From Virgibacillus sp. 7505 (GTDB lineage: Bacteria > Bacillota > Bacilli > Bacillales > Amphibacillaceae), in NCBI RefSeq assembly GCF_002272135.1, contig NZ_NPBF01000031.1:1-50918 (forward strand): DNA of 50,918 nt, read 5' to 3'. Below the pieces are notes generated by a model. That model worked only from the letters and a program-made list of their open reading frames with translations, was not told the origin of the DNA and ran no database searches. Shown here piece by piece: positions 1-7,033 of the stretch. The stretch's first letter is position 1. Every line of letters begins with the position of its first letter. The position numbers and the translations under genes are program-made.

Positions 1-70
1 AATTGAATATAGCATTATTTTGTAAATAAAACCATTTATTTAATATTTTCCCTATTATTTGTATTCAATT
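1..70. repeat. AT-rich segment bounded by a 9-bp inverted repeat
   Basis: The first nine bases (AATTGAATA) recur as an exact inverted copy at 62-70. The 52 bases between are almost pure A/T and hold no gene. It lies just downstream, on the minus strand, of the possible small membrane-protein gene at 76-375. It may be a weak hairpin or an edge of the decayed element. The window cut may hide context. Confidence 0.35.
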
Positions 71-75
71 AGCAA

Positions 76-375
76 CTAAATAATACTCACCGCTGTAGCT
101 ATCCTCAATAAAGCAATTCTTTTCTTACAATAATACTTCCTCTTAGTAATACCTAACACTGCAGACAAATTTTCTAAATCTAACAAAATCCTTTCAGTGT
201 TTATCTGTTGCTTCTTAGGGTTTAGGTTTATGTACAAGAAGCTCAGAATTATCACTGCAAAGCCCAGCAAGATCATGACCAATTTAGTACAACCTTTTAA
301 CTCGACCCTTTCCGCACATAGAACGCGTCCTCCCTTTGTAATTTGTGAACTTTTAGAAACTATCATCCATTTCAT
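76..375 (-). CDS. possible small membrane protein, unrecognised
   Basis: A 99-codon frame that I do not recognise. Residues about 29-50 form one convincing hydrophobic helix ([19 protein letters not shown]). A Lys/Arg-rich tail follows, giving a single-pass small-protein profile. The first ATG has no good ribosome binding site. A GGGAGG lies inside the frame near 325-330 but no in-frame start is well placed after it, so the real start is uncertain, and a frameshift near the N terminus cannot be excluded. It is divergent from the DUF4177 gene at 403 and sits in a region of mobile-element debris. It may be a real accessory gene or a decayed one. Confidence 0.3.
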   Translation of the reverse strand: MKWMIVSKSSQITKGGRVLCAERVELKGCTKLVMILLGFAVIILSFLYINLNPKKQQINTERILLDLENLSAVLGITKRKYYCKKRIALLRIATAVSII

Positions 376-402
376 CCGTATATTAACTCAGAGGTGATTC
401 TA

Positions 403-597
403 ATGTTCGAATACAAATTTGTTAAAGTTGAACTAGGTACTTGGAACAGTAAACCTAAAGAAGATTATCAGGATATCATTAACGAACATGCATCTACCGG
501 TTGGAGATTTATTCAAATATTTGCTCCTTCAACCAAGGGATACGGGTCAGCTGCATATTTTGAGTTAATTTTCGAGAAACCCCTTAACCAGATTTGA
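403..597 (+). CDS. DUF4177 family small protein
   Basis: A 64-residue protein starting [11 protein letters not shown], with the family pattern of an N-terminal YKFV strand, a central [24 protein letters not shown] helix-strand segment and a C-terminal YFELIFEK strand. This matches DUF4177, a small alpha/beta domain of unknown function common in Firmicutes. The start is the ATG at 403: GAGGTGAT (391-398) is its ribosome binding site, and the in-frame GTG at 394 lies inside that site. A terminator overlaps the stop codon. It stands alone between a doubtful small gene and phage-like debris, so it may be cargo of the decayed element. No function is assigned. Confidence 0.8.
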   Translation: MFEYKFVKVELGTWNSKPKEDYQDIINEHASTGWRFIQIFAPSTKGYGSAAYFELIFEKPLNQI

Positions 598-608
598 AGG
601 GGTTTTTT
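577..608 (+). terminator. intrinsic terminator of the DUF4177 gene
   Basis: The arms AAACCCCTT (577-585) and AAGGGGTTT (597-605) form a 9-bp stem followed by a T run. The stop codon is in the hairpin. Confidence 0.8.
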
Positions 609-642
609 GTTTTCCTTTTCCTTACTCCTCGATCTGCTCTGC

Positions 643-774
643 CTACTGAATCAGATACACCTTCCTGCCACAATCTGGACAGAAAGGTCCTCCAAATTCT
701 TCTGCTTTTTCGTAGTACTGTTTATCTATCTCCATACTCTTATTACAATCACTGCAACTGCAGTTCAAAGTCAT
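643..774 (-). CDS. 43-residue zinc-ribbon protein
   Basis: A short gene with an AGGAGG ribosome binding site 8 bases before its ATG. The 43-residue product starts MTLNCSCSDCNKSMEI and contains a second cysteine pair, CPDC, near residues 33-36. Cysteines at about 5, 7 and 10 plus CPDC make a zinc-ribbon or zinc-knuckle fold likely. It overlaps the 3' end of the upstream fragment (749-1015) by 26 bases in another frame, an arrangement typical of compact phage or conjugative-element modules. It could bind nucleic acid or be a structural zinc protein; the specific role is unknown. It ends TAG at 643. Confidence 0.6.
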   Translation of the reverse strand: MTLNCSCSDCNKSMEIDKQYYEKAEEFGGPFCPDCGRKVYLIQ

Positions 775-1015
775 GTGCTCTACCTCCTCGTCTCGCCTGC
801 TTAACTTTATTGGCATTCAATTGTCTCAGCATCTTTCCAACATCAACTGCAGTTCCTTCAGCTGGAGAAGGTGATGCTGTCTGTTTGTTTTGTGTCTCTT
901 GTTTCTGTTGCTCAAACCACTCCGGTACATTCCCAGCGGGGCGTTGCTGATATTGTCCAAAAGATTTTGACTGACTCTGATTGAAACTGAATTTGTTCTG
1001 CACGCACACCCTCAA
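749..1015 (-). pseudogene. C-terminal fragment of a probable phage or ICE replication protein
   Basis: An 88-codon open stretch with a low-complexity Q/S/N-rich part (KSFGQYQQRPAGNVPEWFEQQKQ), then a helical tail (VGKMLRQLNANKVKQARRGG). The VPEWF-like linker plus the short charged helix resembles C-termini of phage replisome-organiser (DnaD-like) proteins. That is pattern memory, not a verified match. No ribosome binding site or domain precedes it, and it runs straight into the truncated 5' end of the opposite-strand integrase near 1016-1036. It is best read as the surviving 3' end of a longer gene cut by a deletion. Confidence 0.4.
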
Positions 1016-1024
1016 CAGTTGTAA

Positions 1025-2062
1025 TTTTCTTTCGTGACCAGGATTGTAATCCCAGCACTAGGTAAATGGCAAACTAACAAGGTCAAAGATTATCACATTG
1101 CCTCTTTCATGGATTCTCTTGAAGATAAAGGTTTAAGCAAAAGAACACAGAGACACATTTATAGAATATTAAGTAGGGCCATTGCAGCTGGAGTTCAATA
1201 CGGACTTAATAAAAACCTGTTAAGTAAGATTGATGCTCCCAAAGTCCCAAAAAAGAAAATAGAGTTTGGAATGAAGAAGAAGTTCAAAAGTTTCTGGAGT
1301 CTTTATTTGAAGAAAAGTACTATATGCCGATATATCTGGCATTAATGACAGGCATGCGCCAAGGTGAAGTGTTGGGTTTACGATGGGATTCAATTGATTT
1401 GGATCAGCGTATCCTTTCGGTCCAGCAACAACTTAAGATAAAAGAGGAACTAGACAGTCAGGGACGATACGAACTGACAAACGTCCTTAAAACTCCTACC
1501 AGTTATCGGACTATCTCGTTAGATGAGGAAACGATATTACTCCTTAAGAGACATAAGTCGAACCAAGAGAAAAAGCACAATAGAATCCTAACTAGGTATG
1601 GATTATAATTTAGTAAATGCAACCGATACTGGAAACTATATTACTCCTCCAAATTTAAATAAGGTGTTTGGCGCACTATAGAGAATTCAGGAGTAAAACG
1701 AATATCATTACTCGTTGAGGCACACTCATGCAACTCTTTTATTGAAGATGGGTGTTCATCCTAAGGTTGTGCAGGAACGATTAGGACATGCCAGCATAAC
1801 ATTAGATACCTACTCTCATCTAATTCCAGCTATGCAATCAGCAGGTGCTGAAATGTTGGGCCAGCTTTTCAATAAAAGAAGGGATAAATTTTATTTCGGA
1901 ACCCGTAGGTTTGCAAAATGTTTGCAAACTGCTTTTGAGCAAAAAAATAGCAAGGGTGGCATTTCGCCTCGACCCTTGCTATTACTGCATTTATTAGCGC
2001 GCTCGGAGGGATTCGAACCCCCGGCAGACGTGGTACCGGAAACCACCGCTCTATCCGACTGA
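1025..2062 (+). pseudogene. int: tyrosine integrase, truncated and frameshifted
   Basis: Three frames together encode a phage/ICE-type tyrosine recombinase. The core-binding domain is at 1034-1255 (from RIVIPALGKWQ). The frame then shifts in the A-rich run at 1249-1259, and the catalytic domain continues from VWNEEEVQKFL through TGMRQGEVLGLRW, which holds the first catalytic Arg. The frame closes at 1608. More lesions include an in-frame TAG near 1678-1680 (after KVFGAL) and a further stop. The last piece (1715 on) keeps LRHTHAT (His/Arg box) and LDTYSHL (Tyr nucleophile). The N-terminal arm-binding domain is missing. The final frame reads through the tRNA terminator and into tRNA-Arg. It is non-functional. 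Confidence 0.9.
1941..1982 (-). terminator. terminator of tRNA-Arg
   Basis: An 11-bp perfect stem (ATAGCAAGGGT at 1947-1957 with its complement at 1972-1982). On the minus strand it is followed by seven T residues (1941-1947). It lies 16 bases beyond the tRNA 3' end and inside the integrase remnant frame. Confidence 0.85.
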
Positions 2063-2073
2063 GCTACGAGCGC
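1998..2073 (-). tRNA. tRNA-Arg (anticodon CCG)
   Basis: The acceptor arms GCGCTCG and CGAGCGC pair fully. The D arm is GCTC...GAGC, the anticodon stem GTGGT/ACCAC encloses TTCCGGT (anticodon CCG, reading CGG), and the T arm contains GGGGGTTCGAATCCCTC. The variable region is 7 nt by this folding. The discriminator is G, and CCA is not encoded. The integrase remnant abuts its 3' side, the usual arrangement for tRNA-targeted elements. Confidence 0.95.
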
Positions 2074-2138
2074 ATATGTAATTAATGTGACAACGATAAT
2101 TATACGATAATCAGCAGTTATAAGCAAGTTCTTTTTAA

Positions 2139-2170
2139 ATAGAAAAGAAGCCCCTCACCGGGGGCTTCTG
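2139..2170 (-). terminator. terminator of the manganese catalase gene
   Basis: On the minus strand GAAGCCCC pairs with GGGGCTTC, followed by TTTTCT. It begins 2 bases past the catalase stop codon. Confidence 0.85.
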
Positions 2171-2171
2171 C

Positions 2172-2978
2172 TTATTTTGGATACATATATTCTGGTGCTG
2201 GCTGCAGCTCTTGTTTTTCACCGTGTGCTGTTGGCGCTTCTTGATAGTTGAATTGACCGCCATCAGGAGCTGTACCATTTGCCCAAATGCCTTCTTTGGA
2301 GTCTTCCCCTTCAGAGAAGTTGATCAACGTATGGCCATAATCCGCCACTTCCAATTCTCTCGGGAAGGAACCTGGTACGATGATGCCGTTCTTCTCTTCC
2401 AGTTCACGCGCTGCAGCAATCCATTGGTTTTGGTGCATAGAGTCACGTGCAAGCAGGAAGGATAGCATATCGCGCACACCTTGGTCTTCCGTCATTTCAT
2501 ATAGTCGTGCTACTTGCAGACGGCCTTGCGATTCAGCGTTGATGTTGGCACGGATATCTGCTAGAAGGTTGCCACTTGCGATGATATAGCCTGCATTCCA
2601 AGGAACACCATTGCTGTCTGTCGGACGTGGTCCAAGACCTGAAACAATGGCATGCTGTGGATTCATACCGCCAAGGATAGCACCGATGACAGGGTCCTTC
2701 GCAGCTTCTTCCTGATCTTTAACAGGCGCTCCATCTAGAAGACGGGCAATCATTGTTGCGATCATTTCAACGTGACCGATTTCCTCAGTTGCTGTATCCA
2801 TGATCAAATCTTTATATTTCTCCTCGCCTCGTGCGCTCCATCCTTGGAATAAGTATTGTAAGGCTACAGTGATTTCACCGAATTGTCCACCCAAGATTTC
2901 CTGCATTTTCTTCGCAAACAGCGCGTCCGGTTTGTCTGGTCTTGCTGGATATTGTAGTACTTTCGAATGGTTGAACAT
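2172..2978 (-). CDS. manganese catalase
   Basis: Non-haem, dimanganese catalase that converts hydrogen peroxide to water and oxygen in the cytosol; homologous to B. subtilis YdbD. The 268-residue protein has the four-helix metal site in full: Glu35 (GEITVALQY), Glu66 and His69 (ATEEIGHVEM), Glu149 (NINAESQGR) and His182 (RDSMHQNQW). The start is fixed by GGAGGTAA 6-7 bases upstream. It is a single-gene unit with its own terminator. A sigma B-like promoter precedes it (3017-3041), fitting a general-stress role. Confidence 0.95.
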   Translation of the reverse strand: MFNHSKVLQYPARPDKPDALFAKKMQEILGGQFGEITVALQYLFQGWSARGEEKYKDLIMDTATEEIGHVEMIATMIARLLDGAPVKDQEEAAKDPVIGAILGGMNPQHAIVSGLGPRPTDSNGVPWNAGYIIASGNLLADIRANINAESQGRLQVARLYEMTEDQGVRDMLSFLLARDSMHQNQWIAAARELEEKNGIIVPGSFPRELEVADYGHTLINFSEGEDSKEGIWANGTAPDGGQFNYQEAPTAHGEKQELQPAPEYMYPK

Positions 2979-3016
2979 GTGTTACCTCCTAGAGTTTTTT
3001 GCTTTTCGCTGATTAC

Positions 3017-3041
3017 ATTCCACCTGGTAAAATTTCTAAAC
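3017..3041 (-). promoter_or_regulatory. sigma B-type promoter of the manganese catalase
   Basis: Read on the minus strand: GTTTAG, 13 bases, TGGAAT. This is close to the sigma B consensus GTTTAA-N12-15-GGGTAT. The -10 lies about 40 bases before the catalase ATG. The B. subtilis homologue is a general-stress gene. Confidence 0.55.
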
Positions 3042-3135
3042 CATTTCCTGATGATGTAATTTAAATGAAAAATAAACCAGCTTGCAGGAGTTTACCATTT
3101 AAAAGTCAAAGTTAACGAGAGACTCTATTTCAAGC

Positions 3136-3161
3136 GTTTATATGCCTTCCAACTAGGGAAG
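3136..3161 (+). promoter_or_regulatory. sigma B-type promoter upstream of clpP
   Basis: GTTTAT, 14 bases, GGGAAG. This fits GTTTAA-N12-15-GGGWAW with one mismatch per box. It lies upstream of the CtsR-controlled promoter, the same dual layout known for B. subtilis clpP. Confidence 0.5.
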
Positions 3162-3193
3162 CATGGAATAGGCGAAAGAAAGTAAGTATTTTG

Positions 3194-3223
3194 TTTGACC
3201 TTTATTGACCTTTTAGGTAAGAT
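3194..3223 (+). promoter_or_regulatory. CtsR operator overlapping the sigma A promoter of clpP
   Basis: The tandem heptad on the minus strand is GGTCAAT-AAA-GGTCAAA (3194-3210), matching the CtsR consensus RGTCAAA-NAN-RGTCAAA at all but one position. It covers a -35 TTGACC (3195-3200), which is 17 bases from a -10-like TAAGAT (3218-3223). Binding by CtsR would block this promoter until heat or proteotoxic stress. Confidence 0.8.
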
Positions 3224-3275
3224 AAGGTTAGTCATTACTTAGAATAATGAGCTCATATCCAAAGGAGGATCTACC

Positions 3276-3863
3276 ATGAATCTAATCCCTACAGTTATCG
3301 AACAGACAAACAGAGGAGAACGCGCTTACGATATCTACTCCCGTTTGCTAAAAGACCGGATCATCATGCTTGGCAGCGCGATCGATGATAATGTTGCCAA
3401 CAGCATCGTTTCCCAGCTGTTATTCCTAGCAGCAGAGGATCCAGAAAAAGATATTTCCCTATACATCAACTCACCAGGCGGATCCATCACAGCAGGTATG
3501 GCTATCTATGATACAATGCAGTTCATCCAGCCGAAAGTATCCACTATCTGCATCGGTATGGCTGCATCCATGGGTGCATTCCTATTGACTGCTGGTGAAA
3601 AAGGCATGCGTTATGCACTTCCAAACAGTGAAGTCATGATTCACCAGCCGCTGGGTGGTACACAAGGACAAGCAAGTGATATCGAAATCCACGCTCGTCG
3701 TATCATCGAAATGAGAAAGAAACTGAACGAAATCATGGCAGAACGCAGCGGTCAGCCTCTTGAAGTAATCGAGCGCGATACAGACCGTGATAACTTCCTT
3801 ACAGCTGAACAAGCAGTGAACTACGGCTTGATCGACAAAGTAATGGAGAAAAAACCAGTTTAA
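3276..3863 (+). CDS. clpP: ATP-dependent Clp protease proteolytic subunit
   Basis: Serine peptidase that forms the 14-subunit Clp barrel and works with ClpX, ClpC and ClpE ATPases in protein quality control, competence and sporulation. The 195-residue product has the family's normal length. The catalytic triad is at the standard positions: Ser98 (GMAASMGAF), His123 (VMIHQPLGG) and Asp172 (DTDRDNF). AAAGGAGG precedes the ATG. It is monocistronic, with CtsR and sigma B-type elements upstream and a bidirectional terminator shared with the convergent sppI. Confidence 0.98.
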   Translation: MNLIPTVIEQTNRGERAYDIYSRLLKDRIIMLGSAIDDNVANSIVSQLLFLAAEDPEKDISLYINSPGGSITAGMAIYDTMQFIQPKVSTICIGMAASMGAFLLTAGEKGMRYALPNSEVMIHQPLGGTQGQASDIEIHARRIIEMRKKLNEIMAERSGQPLEVIERDTDRDNFLTAEQAVNYGLIDKVMEKKPV

Positions 3864-3871
3864 GACATAAG

Positions 3872-3909
3872 AAAAAGCCATCCAGCATTTATGCTGGATG
3901 GCTTTTTTC
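3872..3909. terminator. bidirectional terminator between clpP and sppI
   Basis: AAAAGCCATCCAGCA pairs with TGCTGGATGGCTTTT around a 4-base loop. A and T runs flank it, so it can end transcripts from both sides. The sppI stop codon is inside the hairpin. Confidence 0.9.
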
Positions 3910-4533
3910 ATGGATAACAAGTGTGTCAGCGAACAAATCGTGTAAGCCTTGCTTTTTTGGTGTAAAAGCTACTACTGCATATAGGAAAAACAAAAACAGA
4001 AGACGATGAATGAAACGGCCGACTACTTCCCGGATCAGTGTATCTGACCATGACAGCCTCTCTCCGTCCTTCCGAATGACTCGAAGGCCGAATATCATTT
4101 TGCCTAATGTCTGCCCGCGCCATTTCGTCATGAACAGGAAATAAGCGAAAAATACCAAACCCCCAAGCAGACCGCTGACGCTCCAGATCCAAAGCATCGC
4201 TTCACGGAAGGAATCAATCATCGTGAATGGCTTGACGATCAAACCCGTCAAACTGAATACGACAATTAGGTCAACGATATATGCCCAAAATCGCATCCAA
4301 AATCCTGCATAGCGTCGTTCACCTGCTAATGGTGTCAAAGAAATCTCTGTTTCTTGTTGGTCATTCCTTATCTCAGCAGCTTGCTTCCCCTGAAACGTAT
4401 TTTCATAGGCATCCGCTGCTTTTTCCGACGCGGTATAGTCGTCAGTGTCCGTTGTTTCAGGTATATCTGTTCTGGAATAATCCTGATCGGATGACGTCAG
4501 TTCTTCTGGATGCTCACGTTTCTCTTTATCCAT
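3889..4533 (-). CDS. sppI: RDD-family membrane protein, SppA inhibitor homologue (YteJ/SppI)
   Basis: A 214-residue protein with a charged, acidic N-terminal 70 residues and then an RDD domain. The domain has three hydrophobic segments: FWMRFWAYIVDLIVVFSL, a second near residues 120-145, and LLFLFFLYAVVAF near 180. WRGQTLGKMIFGLRVI lies in the loop. In B. subtilis the neighbour of sppA, yteJ, encodes an RDD protein reported to inhibit SppA and to contribute to lantibiotic resistance. Gene order supports the same pairing here. AGGAGG precedes the ATG by about 9 bases, and the gene begins 13 bases after sppA. The functional assignment rests on synteny and family. Confidence 0.8.
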   Translation of the reverse strand: MDKEKREHPEELTSSDQDYSRTDIPETTDTDDYTASEKAADAYENTFQGKQAAEIRNDQQETEISLTPLAGERRYAGFWMRFWAYIVDLIVVFSLTGLIVKPFTMIDSFREAMLWIWSVSGLLGGLVFFAYFLFMTKWRGQTLGKMIFGLRVIRKDGERLSWSDTLIREVVGRFIHRLLFLFFLYAVVAFTPKKQGLHDLFADTLVIHEKSHPA

Positions 4534-4546
4534 CTTCTAACGCCTC

Positions 4547-5554
4547 CTATTCCGTATAAAGGTACATAGCTTCAGGTGAGTTCGATTTACCCATCAGCTG
4601 CTTGATACCAAGCAGATCAGAATCCGAAACAAACAGACCTTCGGCTGCTGTTGCCCAGAAGGAGCCCATACCAAAGCCATCTCCTGTATATTCGAATACT
4701 TCCGCGTTTTCAAGTCCTTGCTCTTCTTTCATCATAGCGATAGTATCCTCCAGATCTCCTAATTCATCGACGAGACCATTTTCCATTGCTTGTTTACCAG
4801 AATACACACGTCCGTCACCAAGCTCACGTACTTTATCCTCCGGCATACCGCGTCCGTCTACGATGACTTGGACAAAGTCAGCATACATATCGTCGATGAT
4901 GGACTGCAGGATATCACGCTCTTCATCCGTCATGTCTCTTGCTCCAGACATGATGTCCTTATGCTCCGCACTCTTGATAACTTCCTCTTTGATACCGATC
5001 TTATCCGCAAGCTCCGCATAATTGAGTGTAGACATGATAACACCGATTGATCCTGTCAGTGTAGCTGGGTGTGCGACAATTTTATTCGCACTTGCCGCTA
5101 AATAATAGCCGCCGGAAGCTGCCGTGTTCCCCATCGATACATAGACAGGTTTTCCGTATTCCTCTTGTATTTCAACTACCTTATCGTGAATTTCAGCACT
5201 TTCGACAACTCCGCCTCCAGGACTGTTCACTTCAATGATGACACCACCAACTGTATCATCCATGCCCGCCTGCTCTAACTGCTCTAAAAAGGCTGCATGA
5301 TTATATGTACCGCTTCCCAATAGCGAAGCTTCTTCTCCCGTATCCTGAATCGTGCCTTCCACTTTCAATACAGCAATCCGATTCATCACATCTCCATCTT
5401 CCACAATTTCTTCACTCAGAAAAGTGCTTCCTGTTGCTGTATCTATCGCGTCTGTGAAGTTGCTATTTATCACAGCGAACAAGGTCTGAAAACCGACCGA
5501 TATGGCGAGCAGCCCCGCTGCGATACCGATGGCGATCCAACGTTTTGCGTTCAA
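4547..5554 (-). CDS. sppA: signal peptide peptidase SppA
   Basis: Membrane-anchored serine protease that degrades cleaved signal peptides; the active site faces outward. A TTG at 5554 is preferred as start: AAAGGAGA sits 7 bases before it and gives MNAKRWIAIG. The length is then 335 residues, with Ser147 (NTAASGGYY) and Lys199 (SAEHKDIMSG) at the positions known for B. subtilis SppA. Residues 6-28 form the N-terminal membrane anchor. An upstream in-frame ATG at 5596 would add 14 residues but lacks a suitable site. It is co-transcribed with sppI. Confidence 0.93.
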   Translation of the reverse strand: MNAKRWIAIGIAAGLLAISVGFQTLFAVINSNFTDAIDTATGSTFLSEEIVEDGDVMNRIAVLKVEGTIQDTGEEASLLGSGTYNHAAFLEQLEQAGMDDTVGGVIIEVNSPGGGVVESAEIHDKVVEIQEEYGKPVYVSMGNTAASGGYYLAASANKIVAHPATLTGSIGVIMSTLNYAELADKIGIKEEVIKSAEHKDIMSGARDMTDEERDILQSIIDDMYADFVQVIVDGRGMPEDKVRELGDGRVYSGKQAMENGLVDELGDLEDTIAMMKEEQGLENAEVFEYTGDGFGMGSFWATAAEGLFVSDSDLLGIKQLMGKSNSPEAMYLYTE

Positions 5555-5629
5555 AATGTAATCTCCTTTCTTTCTTATAAAAATCTTACAATACATAGCC
5601 TACACTAGGATAGCCTCACTTACCACATA

Positions 5630-5666
5630 TTAGCAAAAAAAAGCCCTGAATTATTCAGGACTTTTC
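5630..5666 (-). terminator. terminator after crh
   Basis: On the minus strand AAGTCCTGAA pairs with TTCAGGGCTT around a short loop, with one wobble. A run of eight T follows. Confidence 0.85.
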
Positions 5667-5676
5667 TGCGGGAAAA

Positions 5677-5943
5677 TCAGCTGGCTGCTGAGGGAGCGGT
5701 AATGAAGGCTGTCAGCTCCTCCATTGCTTCCGCCTCATCCGAGCCTTCGATTTTCAAGGTGATCAATTCTTCTTGGGCGATAGCCAGGCTCATCAGCCCC
5801 ATGATGCTTTTGGCGTTTACCGATTTGTTCCCTTTTTCCACAAACACAGAGGCACTGAAACGATTGGCTTGCTGGATGAAGCTTGCTGCAGGTCTGGCTT
5901 GCAAACCAGTATCCAGGGTGACACGCAAGGTTTTTTGGATCAC
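5677..5943 (-). CDS. crh: catabolite repression HPr-like protein Crh
   Basis: HPr paralogue that is phosphorylated on Ser46 by HprK and then acts as a CcpA co-repressor. It lacks PTS phosphotransfer because residue 15 is Gln rather than His. Both hallmarks are visible in this 88-residue protein: Gln15 in TGLQARPAA and Ser46 in NAKSIMGLM. The start is GTG with GGGAGG about 8 bases before it. It lies 109 bases downstream of whiA, after a weak terminator and a cre-like site. HprK, which would phosphorylate it, is encoded in this window at 18.9-19.8 kb. Confidence 0.97.
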   Translation of the reverse strand: MIQKTLRVTLDTGLQARPAASFIQQANRFSASVFVEKGNKSVNAKSIMGLMSLAIAQEELITLKIEGSDEAEAMEELTAFITAPSAAS

Positions 5944-5965
5944 ATGTGATTCCTCCCATCTTCCA

Positions 5966-5979
5966 AGTAAGCGCTATCA
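5966..5979. promoter_or_regulatory. cre-like site upstream of crh
   Basis: AGTAAGCGCTATCA fits the CcpA consensus TGWAANCGNTNWCA at every defined position except the first. It lies about 23 bases before the crh GTG, between the whiA terminator-like hairpin and the crh ribosome binding site. Direct CcpA/Crh feedback on crh is possible but unproven. Confidence 0.4.
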
Positions 5980-5987
5980 AAATCATG

Positions 5988-6015
5988 AAAAAGAAAACAC
6001 CCAATTGAGTGTCTT
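5988..6015 (-). terminator. weak terminator between whiA and crh
   Basis: On the minus strand AAGACAC pairs with GTGTTTT (one wobble), followed by CTTTTTC. The short stem suggests partial read-through into crh. Confidence 0.5.
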
Positions 6016-6052
6016 CTAAGTATACCACAAGCTATATCGGCTTTATACCTGC

Positions 6053-7003
6053 TTACGCTTTTTTAATAGATGTTCCATTACGAAGTCTATCCGCAAATTC
6101 ATCTATTTTGCGAAGGCGATGGTTGATTCCGGATTTACTGATCTTTCCGGTGGAAACCAGCTCGCCGAGTTCTTTGAGCGAAACATCCTGATGCTGGACG
6201 CGAAGTTCAGCGATTTCCTGCAGCTTATCAGGAAGAGCCTCAATTCCCACTGTGTTTTTGATGAAATTGATATTCTCGACTTGGCGGAAGGCAGCTCCGA
6301 TCGTCTTGTTGAGATTCGCTGTTTCACAGTTGACCAGCCTGTTAACTGAGTTACGCATATCCCGGACAATCCGGACGTCCTCGAATTTAAACAATGCACT
6401 GTGAGCACCTGCAATATTGAGAAATTCCGTGATCTTTTCCGCTTCCTTCAAATAAGTAATAAAGCCCTTGCGGCGCTCCGTACTGCGGGCGTGCAGATCA
6501 AATGTGTTCATCAGCTCGCAAAGCGCATCACTATGTTCTTTATGCGTATTGAATATCTCCAGGTGGTAGGAGGATGTTTCCGGGTTATTTACCGATCCAC
6601 CTGCCAAAAATGCACCACGCAAGTAGGCTCTGCGCTTTTCAGCGGTATCTGTGAAAGATGTGCTGATCGTACGGACAAAAGTGAATTGATCTTCGAGGAT
6701 TTCCAGATTACGCAGCAGGTCATCCACTTGTTTATTCAGTCGCACGATATACACATTGTTTTTCTTCAGCTTCATCTTTTTTCGTACAAGTAATTCGATA
6801 GGATGCTGATAAATCGCCTTCAGCAGTGTATAGATACGTCTTGCGATGGCCGCATTCTCTGTTTGGACATCCAGCATATATTCCTGTCTCGAATAGGAGA
6901 CAGAGCCGTTCATCCGGATCAAAGCTGCAAGCTCGCTTTTTACATCCGTCATTTCAATTGGAATTGTCGTCAATTCCTTCTTTATTTCTGATGCAAAGCT
7001 CAC
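6053..7003 (-). CDS. whiA: sporulation/division regulator WhiA
   Basis: DNA-binding protein with a degenerate LAGLIDADG homing-endonuclease fold at the N-terminus and a helix-turn-helix at the C-terminus. In Bacillus it affects cell division and chromosome segregation. The 316-residue protein starts GTG ([11 protein letters not shown]) with GGGGGG 8 bases upstream. [17 protein letters not shown] is the LAGLIDADG-like segment, and [18 protein letters not shown] is the HTH. It follows yvcK by 30 bases in the conserved nudix-rapZ-yvcK-whiA-crh order. Confidence 0.97.
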   Translation of the reverse strand: MSFASEIKKELTTIPIEMTDVKSELAALIRMNGSVSYSRQEYMLDVQTENAAIARRIYTLLKAIYQHPIELLVRKKMKLKKNNVYIVRLNKQVDDLLRNLEILEDQFTFVRTISTSFTDTAEKRRAYLRGAFLAGGSVNNPETSSYHLEIFNTHKEHSDALCELMNTFDLHARSTERRKGFITYLKEAEKITEFLNIAGAHSALFKFEDVRIVRDMRNSVNRLVNCETANLNKTIGAAFRQVENINFIKNTVGIEALPDKLQEIAELRVQHQDVSLKELGELVSTGKISKSGINHRLRKIDEFADRLRNGTSIKKA

Positions 7004-7033
7004 GAAGCTCTCCCCCCTTCTCGTGCCTCGCTT

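Noticed and set aside
1857-2062. C-terminal tail of the integrase reading through tRNA-Arg
   Set aside because: The residues after about 1940 are translations of the tRNA terminator and tRNA gene (antisense), not protein sequence.
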